Made by a program: the position numbers and the translations under genes. From an uncultured Pelagibacteraceae bacterium (GTDB lineage: Bacteria > Pseudomonadota > Alphaproteobacteria > Pelagibacterales > Pelagibacteraceae), in contig CACNFS010000003.1 in assembly GCA_902619835.1 (NCBI GenBank), positions 23,046 through 87,045 on the forward strand: a DNA stretch of 64,000 bases, given 5' to 3'. This document shows, in pieces, positions 36,007 to 44,888 of this stretch. Under the pieces are notes generated by a model. It was not told where the DNA came from. It saw only the letters and a list, made by a program, of their open reading frames with translations, and did not search any database. How positions within the stretch are numbered: position 1 is the stretch's first letter; every line of letters starts with the position of its first letter.

Positions 36007-36034
36007 TAAAAGGCTCGAGAAATCGGGCCTTTTA
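36007..36034 (+). terminator. Terminator after second Amt gene
   Basis: TAAAAGGCTCGA (36007-36018) pairs with TCGGGCCTTTTA (36023-36034) with one G-T pair and a 4-base loop (GAAA), then TTCTTTATTTTC. It overlaps the stop codon of the convergent gene at 36032, so both genes may use it. Confidence 0.85.
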
Positions 36035-37057
36035 TTCTTTATTTTCTTCCCAAATACGTTCCCAATCAACGTTTGGAGATAAACCGAATATTGAATTTAT
36101 ATTAGTAAAATGAACAGCAAGAGAAGGTATAGGCGATATACACAATTCTTTCATATAGATTTCATGTAATGGTTTTTCAAAGGGTGCATGCTCTTTCTTA
36201 CACATGCTTAGGTATTTACCCCAATATTTCTCTATAATTTTTTTACTAGTTAAAAAAGTACATAAAGTTTCTTCCACCTTTCTCCAATGATAATTATGGC
36301 CTAAAAAATTCTGAGTTTTATCTGCTTTTGTATATAAATATGGGTAATCGGCTGGACATATAATTATTTCATTTTTAATTTGAGAGGCTATTCTTTCATA
36401 TGTCAAAATCATTTCACTTATCGAGTTATGTTGATGTAAATAGTCGTCCTCTACAAAATATATTAAATCCTCACATTTTTTTGCTTCTATTAAGGACTGG
36501 TTTATATTAGCCATATTAGAGATTTGATTAGATGAGACTTCCTGGCCTCTTTCATTTATTTTTTCAATTTCATTCTCAAATTTAGAAACATCTAAATTGA
36601 TTAAATCATAATTTGTTCCAAAATTTTTAAAAATTGTATCTATTTTTTCTAAATTTTCTTGAGAGGAATCATGATCAATAACTTTAAAACTGATTTTTAT
36701 TTTTTTAAGTTGAGGGTTTGCTTTTATAGAATTTAATAATGATCTAATAGTCCTTAGAGTGTATTCAATTTTTTCTTTTTCAAATAATCTAGATTTATTT
36801 TGTGTTAACATATTCACGCTTGTACACGTTCTAATAATTATATCTAATGCCTTAACCGGCCTAGTGATTTTCACTTTTCCTAGGGGGAGGTTAATTGAAC
36901 TTTTGCCTATCAAGCTTAATTCATCGTTAATCCTCTTATCAACAGTTACTACTTCAAATGTATTTTGATCAATTATTTCAAAACCTAATTTTCTACATAA
37001 TTTAATAAAGATTTTTTTTAAAAAACTTGAATTATTTGAGCTGCGAATATTTTTCAT
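36032..37057 (-). CDS. Putative glycosyltransferase-like protein (GT-A type)
   Basis: A 341-residue protein I do not confidently recognise. Residues 95-200 alternate strands and helices with LDIIIRTCTSVN and FKVIDHDSSQ, and near residue 200 LIYFVEDDYLHQHN has an acidic EDDY motif that resembles the nucleotide-sugar/metal-binding motif of GT-A glycosyltransferases. No signal peptide or membrane segment. The N-terminal 45 residues are Lys-rich. It is isolated, convergent with the second Amt gene and divergent from the rhodanese gene (38 bases). A sugar transferase role is inference. Confidence 0.5.
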   Translation of the reverse strand: MKNIRSSNNSSFLKKIFIKLCRKLGFEIIDQNTFEVVTVDKRINDELSLIGKSSINLPLGKVKITRPVKALDIIIRTCTSVNMLTQNKSRLFEKEKIEYTLRTIRSLLNSIKANPQLKKIKISFKVIDHDSSQENLEKIDTIFKNFGTNYDLINLDVSKFENEIEKINERGQEVSSNQISNMANINQSLIEAKKCEDLIYFVEDDYLHQHNSISEMILTYERIASQIKNEIIICPADYPYLYTKADKTQNFLGHNYHWRKVEETLCTFLTSKKIIEKYWGKYLSMCKKEHAPFEKPLHEIYMKELCISPIPSLAVHFTNINSIFGLSPNVDWERIWEENKE

Positions 37058-37095
37058 ACTAGTAAAATATATATAATAGTTTAATTATTTGATCT

Positions 37096-37494
37096 ATGAG
37101 TATTAAATCTTCACAAAAATTAGTTCAGGAAGCTAATGAAAATATTGAAACATTAAGTGCGAATGAAGTTAAGAGCTTGGTAGAAAAAGACGAAATTACT
37201 CTAATTGACGTAAGGGATATTAGAGAACTATGGAAGGAGGGAACTATAGAGAATTCAAAACATATACCGAGGGGGATGCTAGAATTTTGGCTAGATCCAA
37301 ATAGCTCTTACTATCAGGAGAATAAGATAAAAGATTTAAAAAAGATGGTTTTATTTTGCGCTTTGGGATTTAGATCTGCTTTAGCTACAAAAGCTTTAGT
37401 TGATATGGGTTTTAAGAATGTTGCTAATGCAAGTGGTGGATTTGATGCGTTAAAAAACGCTGGACTAAGAGTAGTTCAAAAAGAAAAAAAATAA
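37096..37494 (+). CDS. Rhodanese-like domain protein
   Basis: A 132-residue single-domain rhodanese. Conserved steps: LIDVRDIRELWKEGTIENSKHIPRG near residue 37-60 and the active-site loop VLFCALGFRSALATKAL near residue 85-101 with the catalytic Cys, then ASGGFDALKNAG. It transfers sulfur from thiosulfate or a persulfide. No signal peptide. Its partner substrate is unknown. Confidence 0.9.
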   Translation: MSIKSSQKLVQEANENIETLSANEVKSLVEKDEITLIDVRDIRELWKEGTIENSKHIPRGMLEFWLDPNSSYYQENKIKDLKKMVLFCALGFRSALATKALVDMGFKNVANASGGFDALKNAGLRVVQKEKK

Positions 37495-37495
37495 T

Positions 37496-38086
37496 TTATT
37501 TACTAGCTTCTTTTAAAACAAACTCAATTCTATCTTGACCCCAAAAAATTTTATTATTTGAAATAAATGTTGGTGCCCCAAAAACTCCTTTTTCATAAGC
37601 TTCACTAGTTCTTTTTCTTAGAGAGTCTTTTATAGATGAAGATGTAGCTCTTAAAACAAAAGTCTTAGGATTGACATTTAAGTTTTTAAGTACTTTCTGA
37701 ATTATATTGTCATCATTCATATTTAAACCATCCTGCCAAATTGCGTCAAAAATATTATCAATATAATAACTTTTAAAATTGTCCTCCTCGGCTACAAAAA
37801 CACCACGCATTAAATTTAAACTTCTGATTGGAAAATAAGAATTAAACTTAAATTTAACATTATTTCTCTCAGCAATTAATTTACAATCTCTAATCATATG
37901 TCTTGCTTTAGCAGGTATAAAAGCAGGTGCTTTAATTCCATGTAAATTATGTAAACCTCCTAAAAGAATGGGCTTATATCTTACTCTAATAGAAGCTTTA
38001 TGCTCTATTTTTCGTATTTCTTTGTGTGCAAGAAAAGAGTAGGGACTTATAAAGTCAAAATAAAAATCAAATGGTTTAATCATCAA
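37496..38086 (-). CDS. DsbA-family 2-hydroxychromene-2-carboxylate isomerase-like protein
   Basis: A 196-residue thioredoxin-like protein of the DsbA/HCCA isomerase group. It begins FDFYFDFISPYSFLAHKEI, where the family's Ser replaces the CxxC, so it is glutathione-dependent rather than a disulfide oxidase. The core includes RYKPILLGGLHNLHG and the end GVFGAPTFISNNKIFWGQDRIEFV. It is likely a GSH-dependent isomerase or transferase on an aromatic or small substrate; substrate not clear. Start overlaps the DUF4281 end by 11 bases. Confidence 0.88.
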   Translation of the reverse strand: MMIKPFDFYFDFISPYSFLAHKEIRKIEHKASIRVRYKPILLGGLHNLHGIKAPAFIPAKARHMIRDCKLIAERNNVKFKFNSYFPIRSLNLMRGVFVAEEDNFKSYYIDNIFDAIWQDGLNMNDDNIIQKVLKNLNVNPKTFVLRATSSSIKDSLRKRTSEAYEKGVFGAPTFISNNKIFWGQDRIEFVLKEASK

Positions 38087-38546
38087 AGCTTATTTTTTTA
38101 GCAAAGAAAATTCTTATAAACCAGTAAACCACCAATCCAATTGGTCCAGAAAAATATGTTAAAATAAGAGATGGTATAGTAATTATCTTAGGCATAAAAT
38201 ATTTTCTAGCATCCCTTACTATCCAGGCCCCTGCAAACAAACTTATCGCTAGGAAATGTAACCAGAAAATTAGTAACAAAATTTCATTAGAGAACATAGA
38301 ATATAAACCATCTAATCCACTATATAGCTCAAAACCATCAAAAATACTTTTTTCCAAATAGAGATTGTAGGAGAGATAAGAATAGCCTATTGCTAATAGC
38401 AATGGAGCAACAATAGATTGAGTTAAAAAATTAGTAAAACCATGATTGGGAGCAAAAATTAATAACAACCAAAATGGCACAACTCCCCAATTAGCAACTA
38501 AATAAATATTATCTGGAGTGATGAAAGCTATTAGATCATTTAACAT
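38076..38546 (-). CDS. ABA4-like family membrane protein (DUF4281)
   Basis: A 156-residue membrane protein with four hydrophobic segments. Features: an N-terminal LVANWGVVPFWLLLIFAPNH, AGAWIVRDARKYFMPK and SGPIGLVVYWFIRIFF at the end, matching DUF4281, named after plant ABA4, a protein needed for neoxanthin formation. In bacteria the role is not known; a carotenoid or lipid task is possible. Overlaps the isomerase gene by 11 bases and is divergent from recX. Confidence 0.85.
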   Translation of the reverse strand: MLNDLIAFITPDNIYLVANWGVVPFWLLLIFAPNHGFTNFLTQSIVAPLLLAIGYSYLSYNLYLEKSIFDGFELYSGLDGLYSMFSNEILLLIFWLHFLAISLFAGAWIVRDARKYFMPKIITIPSLILTYFSGPIGLVVYWFIRIFFAKKISFDD

Positions 38547-38572
38547 AAAAAATAATATAGTATATTAAAATA

Positions 38573-39133
38573 ATGAATCCCACATTAAATAAAAGTGATT
38601 TTGAAGATCTAACCACGAATTTGAAAGATTTAGCTTATTCTTATCTTGAAAAATATAATCCATCTAAACAACAGCTTAAAGTTTATTTACTTAAGAAATA
38701 TTTGTTAAAAATTAAGGGCACTAAATCTAAAAAAGAGGTTACATCTATAATCGATGAAATCATTTTGAACTTGGAAAAAAATAAACTTTTGAATGATGAA
38801 ATGTACTCGGACTCAAAAGCTAGGATGTTTTTGAGAAGGGGTTATTCGTTAAATAAGATAAATCAATCGCTCAGAAATAAAGGGATTGATGATAAATATG
38901 TAAAACAAAGTATAGAAAAAATAAAAGAAGATCAAATTGAACCTGATTTCGTTTCAGCTTTAAAACTTTGTAGAAGAAGAAGAATAGGTCCTTTACGACC
39001 TGAAAGCAATCGTGAATTGTTCTATAAAAAAGATATGGGTATTTTAGCTAGAGGGGGTTTTAGTTTTGATTTATCAAAAAGAGTTTTAGATTTAGACTCG
39101 AAGGAGTTTAAGAAATTAATTAAAATCATCTGA
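38573..39133 (+). CDS. recX: RecX family regulatory protein
   Basis: A 186-residue helical protein resembling RecX, which binds RecA filaments and limits recombination. It shows repeats of three-helix units such as YLEKYNPSKQQLKVYLLKK, NDEMYSDSKARMFLRRGYSLNKINQSLRNKGI and DFVSALKLCRRRRIGPLR. RecA is not in the window. Its end overlaps the convergent small membrane protein by 18 bases. Confidence 0.85.
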   Translation: MNPTLNKSDFEDLTTNLKDLAYSYLEKYNPSKQQLKVYLLKKYLLKIKGTKSKKEVTSIIDEIILNLEKNKLLNDEMYSDSKARMFLRRGYSLNKINQSLRNKGIDDKYVKQSIEKIKEDQIEPDFVSALKLCRRRRIGPLRPESNRELFYKKDMGILARGGFSFDLSKRVLDLDSKEFKKLIKII

Positions 39134-39259
39134 TTTTTTCTTTTTCTCTTCTTCTACTAAAATATCAAGTTTTCTTTTTAAAGCATTTCTAACAAGAATA
39201 AAAAAAAGAACTCCAAAAAAAGTTACAGACAAAATTATTATTAAAATAGTCTTAAACAT
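39116..39259 (-). CDS. Small single-helix membrane protein (47 residues)
   Basis: A 47-residue frame starting at ATG 39259. Residues 4-22 (TILIIILSVTFFGVLFFIL) are a membrane helix, followed by a basic/acidic tail ending LVEEEKKKKSDDFN. It overlaps the stop codon of the cysQ-like gene (39252) by 8 bases on the same strand and the recX tail by 18 bases convergently. The start overlap suggests real coupled translation, but no family is recognised. Confidence 0.5.
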   Translation of the reverse strand: MFKTILIIILSVTFFGVLFFILVRNALKRKLDILVEEEKKKKSDDFN

Positions 39260-40034
39260 TTAAATTCTCAGAGCGTTTAATTAGCAGACTAGGGTTCCTA
39301 TAGTCCTCTTTTCCGTATAAAAATGGTTTTTCATCTAATGTTTTTATTATAGCCCCAGCATTCTGAGCTACCGCATGCCCAGCTGCGTAATCCCACTCAT
39401 TTGCTCTTTCACTTGCTGCGTAAATATCATATTCCCCTGTTGCAATTACACAAAATTTATAAGAGCTAGCCATTTTCACTATGGAAGAAACATTGTGTTC
39501 CTTCAACTTATTTAAAATCTTATCAGATGGTTTGTGAGAACTTGAGAGAGCAACAATTTTGCCCTTAGGTTGTTTTTTTTTACAATTAATTTTTTTAGTA
39601 TTATTTTTTTCGATAAGGTAACTCTCACCTGGTGCGTAAGAAAAAAAAAGTCTATTTTTTTTTGGTACACCTACCAAGCCAAGTACTGGAACTTTATTAA
39701 TTACTAAAGCTGCGTTTAGTGTATATTCATCTTTTCCCGCAATATATTCTTTTGTTCCATCTATAGGATCAATAAGCCAAAATACTTTCGATTTATTTTT
39801 TTGATCTAAATTCACTGTTTCTTCGGAAATAATATTAATGTTAGGAGTTAATTCAGAAATTTTTTTAGATATAAGTTCATTTACCCTTATATCTCCATTA
39901 CTCACTGGAGATTTATCTTCTTTTATTTCTATTTTAAGACCTTCTTCATAAAGTCTAATGGACTCTTTACTTGCGTAATTGAATGTTTCAATTAATCCTT
40001 CAGCCAATTTTTTAAGCTCATCTTTACTCATCAT
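39252..40034 (-). CDS. cysQ: 3'(2'),5'-bisphosphate nucleotidase CysQ-like phosphatase
   Basis: A 260-residue Mg-dependent phosphatase of the inositol monophosphatase superfamily. Motifs: KEDKSPVSNGDIRVNELI, ISEETVN, and FWLIDPIDGTKEYIAGKDEYTLNAALV, whose KEYI and DEYT wording is typical of CysQ. It removes the 3' phosphate from PAP, the by-product of sulfate reduction. Late motif AASERANEWDYAAGHAVAQNAG is the second metal region. Double ATG start; the upstream DUF3553 gene overlaps it by 11 bases. Confidence 0.9.
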   Translation of the reverse strand: MMSKDELKKLAEGLIETFNYASKESIRLYEEGLKIEIKEDKSPVSNGDIRVNELISKKISELTPNINIISEETVNLDQKNKSKVFWLIDPIDGTKEYIAGKDEYTLNAALVINKVPVLGLVGVPKKNRLFFSYAPGESYLIEKNNTKKINCKKKQPKGKIVALSSSHKPSDKILNKLKEHNVSSIVKMASSYKFCVIATGEYDIYAASERANEWDYAAGHAVAQNAGAIIKTLDEKPFLYGKEDYRNPSLLIKRSENLNV

Positions 40035-40197
40035 TTATCTTTTCCAGTCTAACATTTTCAATATTAATAACTCTTTTACCGTAATTTTCAAAATTAACAG
40101 TGACTTTATTGCCTATAATAGATTGGACTTGACCAATGCCCCATTCCTTATTTGCAGGGTTTTTGACATAATCTCCTGGTTCAAAATCAATTAGCAT
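40024..40197 (-). CDS. DUF3553 family protein (57 residues)
   Basis: A 57-residue protein just below the usual reporting length. It reads [20 protein letters not shown], then [20 protein letters not shown] and [11 protein letters not shown]: a small beta-barrel like the KOW/SH3-type DUF3553 domain, which in other bacteria is found alone or at the end of helicases such as PcrA/UvrD. Start ATG 40197; overlaps the cysQ start by 11 bases on the same strand. Function unknown, nucleic-acid binding possible. Confidence 0.75.
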   Translation of the reverse strand: MLIDFEPGDYVKNPANKEWGIGQVQSIIGNKVTVNFENYGKRVINIENVRLEKINDE

Positions 40198-40236
40198 TAT
40201 GGAAAAAAAATAATAAATATATTATACACTTTAAAT

Positions 40237-41364
40237 ATGAATTCTCTAGGAATTAATAAACTTAAAAAAGAAACTAAAGTTGTTGTTGCTATGTCTGGTG
40301 GCGTAGACTCTTCGGTAGTAGCTGCTTTGATGAAACAAGAAGGTTATAACGTTAAAGGTATTACGCTTAAACTTTATGATGATAATAAAGGCTCAAAAAA
40401 AGGAAGACAATGTTGCGCTGGTCAAGATATTATGGATGCTAAAAGAGTTTCTGAAAAAATTAATATTGCTCATGAAATTTTGTACTATCAAAAAAAATTT
40501 AAGTCTGAAGTTATTGACTCTTTTATAGATAGTTATGCAGCTGGAGAGACTCCAATTCCTTGTGTTCAATGTAATCAAACAGTAAAATTTAGAGATTTAT
40601 TCAAATATGCAAAAGAATTAAAAGCTGACGCATTGATTACAGGACACTATGTTTCAAGGGTTCAAACTAATGGTTATGCGAATATGTATAGAGCGAAAGA
40701 TCACAAAAGAGATCAAAGTTATTTTTTATTTAATACTACACAAGAACAACTGAATTTTTTGAGATTTCCCTTAGGTGAAATAGATAAGTCCGAAACAAGA
40801 TCTATAGCAAAAAAACTAAATTTAAATGTTGCGGACAAACCAGATAGTCAAGATATATGCTTTGTACCAAATGGAGATTATAGTTCAGTGATTAAAAAAT
40901 ATAGACCTGAGTCTTTTAAGAAAGGTAAGATAGTTGATTTATTTGGAAATCAAATAGGTGAACATGAAGGTATAATTAATTACACAATAGGACAAAGGAA
41001 AGGAATTAAAATTTCTAGTGATAAACCACTTTATGTAGTCAATATAAATGCTGATAATAATACAGTAGTGGTAGGTCATAAAGAAAACTTAGAAATAAAG
41101 AAAATTTATTTGAGAGATTTGAATATTTTAGCCCCAAAAAAAGAATTTGAAAAAATTATTAAGATTAAGGTCCGCTCAACTGGAAAACTTCTAAATGCTA
41201 AAATAAAATTTGAAAAAGATAATGCAAATGTAGAAATCTTAGATAATGAAACTGGCATTTCTCCTGGCCAGGCGTGTGTTTTTTATTCCAAAGATGAAGT
41301 TGGGGATAAGGTTTTAGGCGGCGGTTGGATAGACAGAACTTTCAATAATAATTTATCCACTTAG
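40237..41364 (+). CDS. mnmA: tRNA 2-thiouridine(34) synthase MnmA
   Basis: A 375-residue enzyme of normal length that puts sulfur on U34 of tRNA-Lys, -Glu and -Gln. PP-loop [15 protein letters not shown] near residue 18-32, the catalytic cysteine in [10 protein letters not shown] near 108-117, [16 protein letters not shown] near 205 and the second catalytic area [11 protein letters not shown] at the C-terminus are all present. The gene upstream on the minus strand is divergent. Confidence 0.97.
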   Translation: MNSLGINKLKKETKVVVAMSGGVDSSVVAALMKQEGYNVKGITLKLYDDNKGSKKGRQCCAGQDIMDAKRVSEKINIAHEILYYQKKFKSEVIDSFIDSYAAGETPIPCVQCNQTVKFRDLFKYAKELKADALITGHYVSRVQTNGYANMYRAKDHKRDQSYFLFNTTQEQLNFLRFPLGEIDKSETRSIAKKLNLNVADKPDSQDICFVPNGDYSSVIKKYRPESFKKGKIVDLFGNQIGEHEGIINYTIGQRKGIKISSDKPLYVVNINADNNTVVVGHKENLEIKKIYLRDLNILAPKKEFEKIIKIKVRSTGKLLNAKIKFEKDNANVEILDNETGISPGQACVFYSKDEVGDKVLGGGWIDRTFNNNLST

Positions 41365-41434
41365 TTAACAACTTGTTGTAAGACACGCATTAAGTGATAA
41401 CAAAGATTATTTAAATGTGATTAAATGTTTTTAA

Positions 41435-41452
41435 TTAAGAAGCAATTCTTAA
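41435..41452 (+). terminator. Possible stem-loop after mnmA
   Basis: TTAAGAA (41435-41441) and TTCTTAA (41446-41452) form a perfect 7-bp stem around GCAA, 71 bases after the mnmA stop. It is A+T rich without a T run, so weak as a terminator. Confidence 0.3.
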
Positions 41453-41454
41453 CT

Positions 41455-41612
41455 GGCCATTTAAGGAAAAACCGAGAGGTTCAAGCTTAAAGGGCAGAAA
41501 GGTGAACCTAGTAGCGCTAGAATAGTTCATCGGGACGGCTTGGCGGTAGCGCCTAAAACGACGAGCCAAAACTACTAAATTTCTGGGCGAAAGCCTAGAA
41601 ATTTAAGTGGTT
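41455..41612 (+). ncRNA. Candidate structured RNA, 6S-like
   Basis: A G+C-richer stretch in an otherwise A+T-rich gap. Seen: a closing helix CCATTTAA (41457-41464) with TTAAGTGG (41603-41610), AGGTTCA pairing with TGAACCT (about 41478-41509), AGTAG with CTACT, GCGCTA with TAGCGC and a 12-bp hairpin (41577-41604, loop GAAA). The segment CCTAAAACGACGA and the GAG...GTTCAAGC...GGGC order resemble remembered blocks of E. coli 6S RNA, the RNA-polymerase-binding regulator. Length about 158 fits. It does not match tmRNA, RNase P or SRP RNA that I can see. A covariance search is needed to name it. Confidence 0.45.
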
Positions 41613-42304
41613 CTCCTCCAAAAAAATCTTGATAATAAATAAAAAAATACGACGCCTACAAAATAATTCCATTCCAACGCATGTTTAAAGTGTGTATTAC
41701 CTTTTGTAACTAAAATAGGCAAACTTAGAATTGCAACGATCACTAATATTGAAACAAGAAAAGCTTTAATCATTAGGACATTCTTATTAATAAATTTATC
41801 TAATTTACTTTTAAGCTTGTATAAATGATAAACTAATAAACCTTGAGCAATAAGTTCAAAAATTATAAATAATAATAAAACAACTCGTCTAAAAAGCTTG
41901 TAAATTTGAATATCGAATTTTATTCCTAGAAAAACAGAATGAATAGCTAAAAATATTGCTGATAAAATTCCAAATTTTTTAAAGTAAAAATTTATATCTG
42001 AAGAGTATAATTTATTTACTAAATTATTATTTTCTCTCCAATAATAATATAATAAAGATGCAGTCAATATCATTGAAGGTTTAAAAATAAGGTATTGGGG
42101 AAAGGTTCTTGATGCTCTACTTATAGACAAACTTCCATCTAGATAAGGAATTGAAAAAGCAGATCTTCCAATCTGATCAACTTCGAATATGGATCCCTCT
42201 AAAAATTCTGGGTTCTGAGATATTATTAAACAAATATTAATCGCAAGCAATGGAACTAAAAATATCCATATACTCAATTTTCTAATTTGAGTTATTGCAC
42301 GCAT
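41603..42304 (-). CDS. Hypothetical integral membrane protein
   Basis: A 233-residue protein with about six hydrophobic segments: near residues 12-30, 80-100 (PSMILTASLLYYYW), 110-130, 135-160, 180-200 and 215-230. No catalytic motif is recognised. It is on the minus strand and ends inside the 3' hairpin of the RNA candidate, which may serve as its terminator. The tiny basic gene at 42319 lies just upstream, same strand. Confidence 0.6.
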   Translation of the reverse strand: MRAITQIRKLSIWIFLVPLLAINICLIISQNPEFLEGSIFEVDQIGRSAFSIPYLDGSLSISRASRTFPQYLIFKPSMILTASLLYYYWRENNNLVNKLYSSDINFYFKKFGILSAIFLAIHSVFLGIKFDIQIYKLFRRVVLLLFIIFELIAQGLLVYHLYKLKSKLDKFINKNVLMIKAFLVSILVIVAILSLPILVTKGNTHFKHALEWNYFVGVVFFYLLSRFFWRRTT

Positions 42305-42318
42305 AAATATTTAAATGA

Positions 42319-42402
42319 TTATTTCTTCTTATTTCTTTTTCTAGCTCTTCTTTTTTTTGATCCGATTTTTCTTCTTCCTCGGTGCTTTTTTGGATAACCC
42401 AT
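42319..42402 (-). CDS. Very small Lys/Arg-rich protein (27 residues)
   Basis: An 84-base frame with ATG 42402-42400 and a perfect ribosome-binding site AAGGAGG at 42416-42410, seven bases upstream, rare in this genome. It reads MGYPKKHRGRRKIG and continues with about ten more basic residues (27 in all, over half Lys/Arg). It resembles tiny ribosomal proteins such as bTHX or eukaryotic eL41 in size and charge but is not clearly homologous. An RNA or ribosome-binding role is likely. Confidence 0.6.
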   Translation of the reverse strand: MGYPKKHRGRRKIGSKKRRARKRNKKK

Positions 42403-42468
42403 ATTTTTGCCTCCTTTTTTATATCTTAATTAGTAAAGTACTATATAAAAGTCAGATATACTTATTTT

Positions 42469-43665
42469 ATGAAAAAGTCTATAAGCACATTCTTAAAACA
42501 TCCCACTAAAGACAGTGCTAATCGGTCTGCAAATCCTCCAGTGACTAGAGCCTCAACTATTTTATTCAATTCGATTCAAGAAATGTATCAACATGAATTG
42601 AAAATTAAAAAACATAAAAAAGTGTCACATTATACCTATGGAAGATATGGAAGCACAACGACAATAGAACTCGAAAATATTTTAAAAGAATTAGAACAGG
42701 CTTATCACGTTTTTTTGACAGGAACTGGTTTTGGAGGAATAGCTTTGGCATTAATGTCTCTCTGCAGACCAGGAGATGAAATTTTGGTTTCTGATAATGT
42801 ATATGGTCCAACAAAAGAAATATCTCAAGAACTGCTCAGAGAATTCAGTGTAAGTGCAAAATTTTATAATCCAGATTCATTTGAAGACCTAAAAAATAAA
42901 ATTTCAACAAAAACAAAAATGATATTAGTTGAAAATCCTGGAAGTAATACTTTTGAATTTCAAGATTTATCAAAAATCACTCAGTTAGCAAAAAGAAAAA
43001 AAATTTTTACACTTTTAGATAATACTTGGGGAACTCCGCTTTATTTAAAGCCATTAAAAATTGGTTTTGATATGTCTTTTTGCTCTGCAACAAAATATTT
43101 TTCAGGTCATTCGGATGCTATGGGTGGTTCTCTGGCCGTTAATAAAAAAGTATTTAAAAAGATTATGTTTTTTTATAAATTGTCAGGCTACAGAATGTCT
43201 GCTGATGAAGCTTATTTAATCATAAGAGGTTTAAGAACTTTAGACACAAGATTAAAACAACATAGTGAAAATACAAAAGTTATTATTAATTTTTTAAAAA
43301 AACAAAAAAAAATAAAAGAAATTCTTTACCCTTACAATCCTTCTACAAAAAATTATAAACTTTGGAAAAAATATTACTCTGGAGCAACTGGCTTACTCTC
43401 AATCGTTATAAAAAGTAAAAAAAAATCTTCTGTAATACAATTTGTAAATTCTCTAGAGTTATTTGGCATAGGATATAGCTGGGGAGGTTTTGAAAGTTTA
43501 GCTATTCTTCAAGAATTAAAAAATAATAAAAAGGATGAATATTTGAAAGGACGTCAATTTTACCGATTTAAAAAAGATGAATTTATTGTAAGACTACACA
43601 TTGGATTAGAAGATCCAAAAGATTTAATTAACGATCTAAAAAAAGGTTTAAAAAAAATTAAGTAA
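42469..43665 (+). CDS. metC: Cystathionine beta-lyase-type PLP enzyme
   Basis: A 398-residue Cys/Met-metabolism PLP enzyme. It begins with a segment typical of MetC (NPPVTRASTILFNSI), has YTYGRYGSTTTIELENIL, and the PLP lysine is in MSFCSATKYFSGHSDAMGG near residue 208. GYRMSADEAYLIIRGLRTLDTR and SLELFGIGYSWGGFESLAI further fit cystathionine beta-lyase, which makes homocysteine from cystathionine. The MFS gene starts on its stop codon. Confidence 0.9.
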   Translation: MKKSISTFLKHPTKDSANRSANPPVTRASTILFNSIQEMYQHELKIKKHKKVSHYTYGRYGSTTTIELENILKELEQAYHVFLTGTGFGGIALALMSLCRPGDEILVSDNVYGPTKEISQELLREFSVSAKFYNPDSFEDLKNKISTKTKMILVENPGSNTFEFQDLSKITQLAKRKKIFTLLDNTWGTPLYLKPLKIGFDMSFCSATKYFSGHSDAMGGSLAVNKKVFKKIMFFYKLSGYRMSADEAYLIIRGLRTLDTRLKQHSENTKVIINFLKKQKKIKEILYPYNPSTKNYKLWKKYYSGATGLLSIVIKSKKKSSVIQFVNSLELFGIGYSWGGFESLAILQELKNNKKDEYLKGRQFYRFKKDEFIVRLHIGLEDPKDLINDLKKGLKKIK

Positions 43666-44888
43666 TGAAAAATTTTTTTCCGAATAAAACTGCATTCTAT
43701 GCTTTAATAGCTGCATGTTTCGTTGTCTGTACAACTATGGGAGTAAGACAAACTTTTGGACTTTACTCAAGTGAATTTGAGACAACTGGGGGAACGTCAA
43801 ATACAGAATTTGGATTAGCGATTGCAGTTCACGCAATCTTTTGGGGAATTTTTACTCCAATTTTTGGAAGAATTTCTGACAGAGTAGGTGGTTATGTTGT
43901 AATCGTTCCCGCTTTAATTTTCTACTCGATATCAATGCTGTTAATGGGAAATAACTTCATTTCAGGTATGTGGTTACAAATTAATTTAGGATTACTTGTA
44001 GGTTTGGGTTTAGCAGGTGCTGCTGGAACTATTCTTACCCCAATGATTTCAAAACATTTTCCGAATGAAAATAGAAGTAAAGCAGCAGGTATTGTTACGG
44101 CTTGCGGAGGTTTAGGAATGTTTATATTTCCTATTCTGGCAAATATTTTTAAAAATATTTCTACTTGGCAAATGTCTTTTATTATTTTTTCGATTATTTT
44201 ATTTTTTATGTGTATACCCGGGTTTTTTGTTAGACTTCCTAAAATCCAAGTATCAAATCAAAATACTAATATTGACAATCGAAGCTTAAAAGAAGTGTTA
44301 AAAGAGTCTTTTGCGCATAAAGGATTTAGATTATTAGTTTTAGGTTTTTTTGTTTGCGGTTTTCAAATTACTTTAATAGCTACTCATGTTCCAAGATATG
44401 TTCAAGATAAAGGGCTAGCAGATTGGACGGGAATGGCTATCTTAGCATTAATTGGTTTTTTTAATATTATTGGAACTTTAGTGATGGGTTATTTAGGAGA
44501 TAAATATAGTAAAAAAATACTTTTAAGTGGGCTTTATTTTTTAAGAGGAATAACATTAATTCTATTTATTTTTTTACCAGCATCAAATCTGTCTGCTGTA
44601 TTGTTCGGTACATCTTTTGGATTATTATGGCTTGCTACTGTACCAGCTACTAACGGTATCGTAGCTCAAATTTTTGGAACAAAAAATTTAAGTCTTCTCT
44701 TTGGTATTGTATTCCTAAATCATCAATTCGGATCGTTTCTGGGAGCTTACTTAGGAGGTTATTTTTATGATCAATTTGGAAGTTTTGATTATGCTTGGTA
44801 TCTAGCTATTGTTTTATCATTTATTGCTACAGCTCTTCACCTTCCAATAGACGAAAAGCCTCTTGCAACTGTGGATAAAACTATCTAA
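43665..44888 (+). CDS. MFS transporter
   Basis: A 407-residue protein with about twelve membrane segments in two halves. FGRISDRVGG between segments two and three and GYLGDKYSKKILL between eight and nine are MFS loop motifs; the FGTKNLSLLFGIVFLNHQFGSFLGAYLGG segment is typical of the monocarboxylate/oxalate antiporter-like branch. It overlaps the cystathionine lyase stop by one base, so it may export or import a related compound. The last 10 codons contain a perfect DnaA-box sequence (44871-44879). Confidence 0.9.
   Translation: MKNFFPNKTAFYALIAACFVVCTTMGVRQTFGLYSSEFETTGGTSNTEFGLAIAVHAIFWGIFTPIFGRISDRVGGYVVIVPALIFYSISMLLMGNNFISGMWLQINLGLLVGLGLAGAAGTILTPMISKHFPNENRSKAAGIVTACGGLGMFIFPILANIFKNISTWQMSFIIFSIILFFMCIPGFFVRLPKIQVSNQNTNIDNRSLKEVLKESFAHKGFRLLVLGFFVCGFQITLIATHVPRYVQDKGLADWTGMAILALIGFFNIIGTLVMGYLGDKYSKKILLSGLYFLRGITLILFIFLPASNLSAVLFGTSFGLLWLATVPATNGIVAQIFGTKNLSLLFGIVFLNHQFGSFLGAYLGGYFYDQFGSFDYAWYLAIVLSFIATALHLPIDEKPLATVDKTI

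Noticed and set aside
41353..41361. A DnaA-box-like TTATCCACT at the end of mnmA
   Set aside because: One mismatch, alone and within a coding region; without neighbours it is likely by chance.
41455..41612. tmRNA, RNase P RNA or SRP RNA as the identity of the RNA candidate
   Set aside because: No alanine-tRNA-like ends or tag frame, no RNase P GAGGAAAGTCC-type core, and no SRP GGAAGGAAGCAGCC-type tip could be found.
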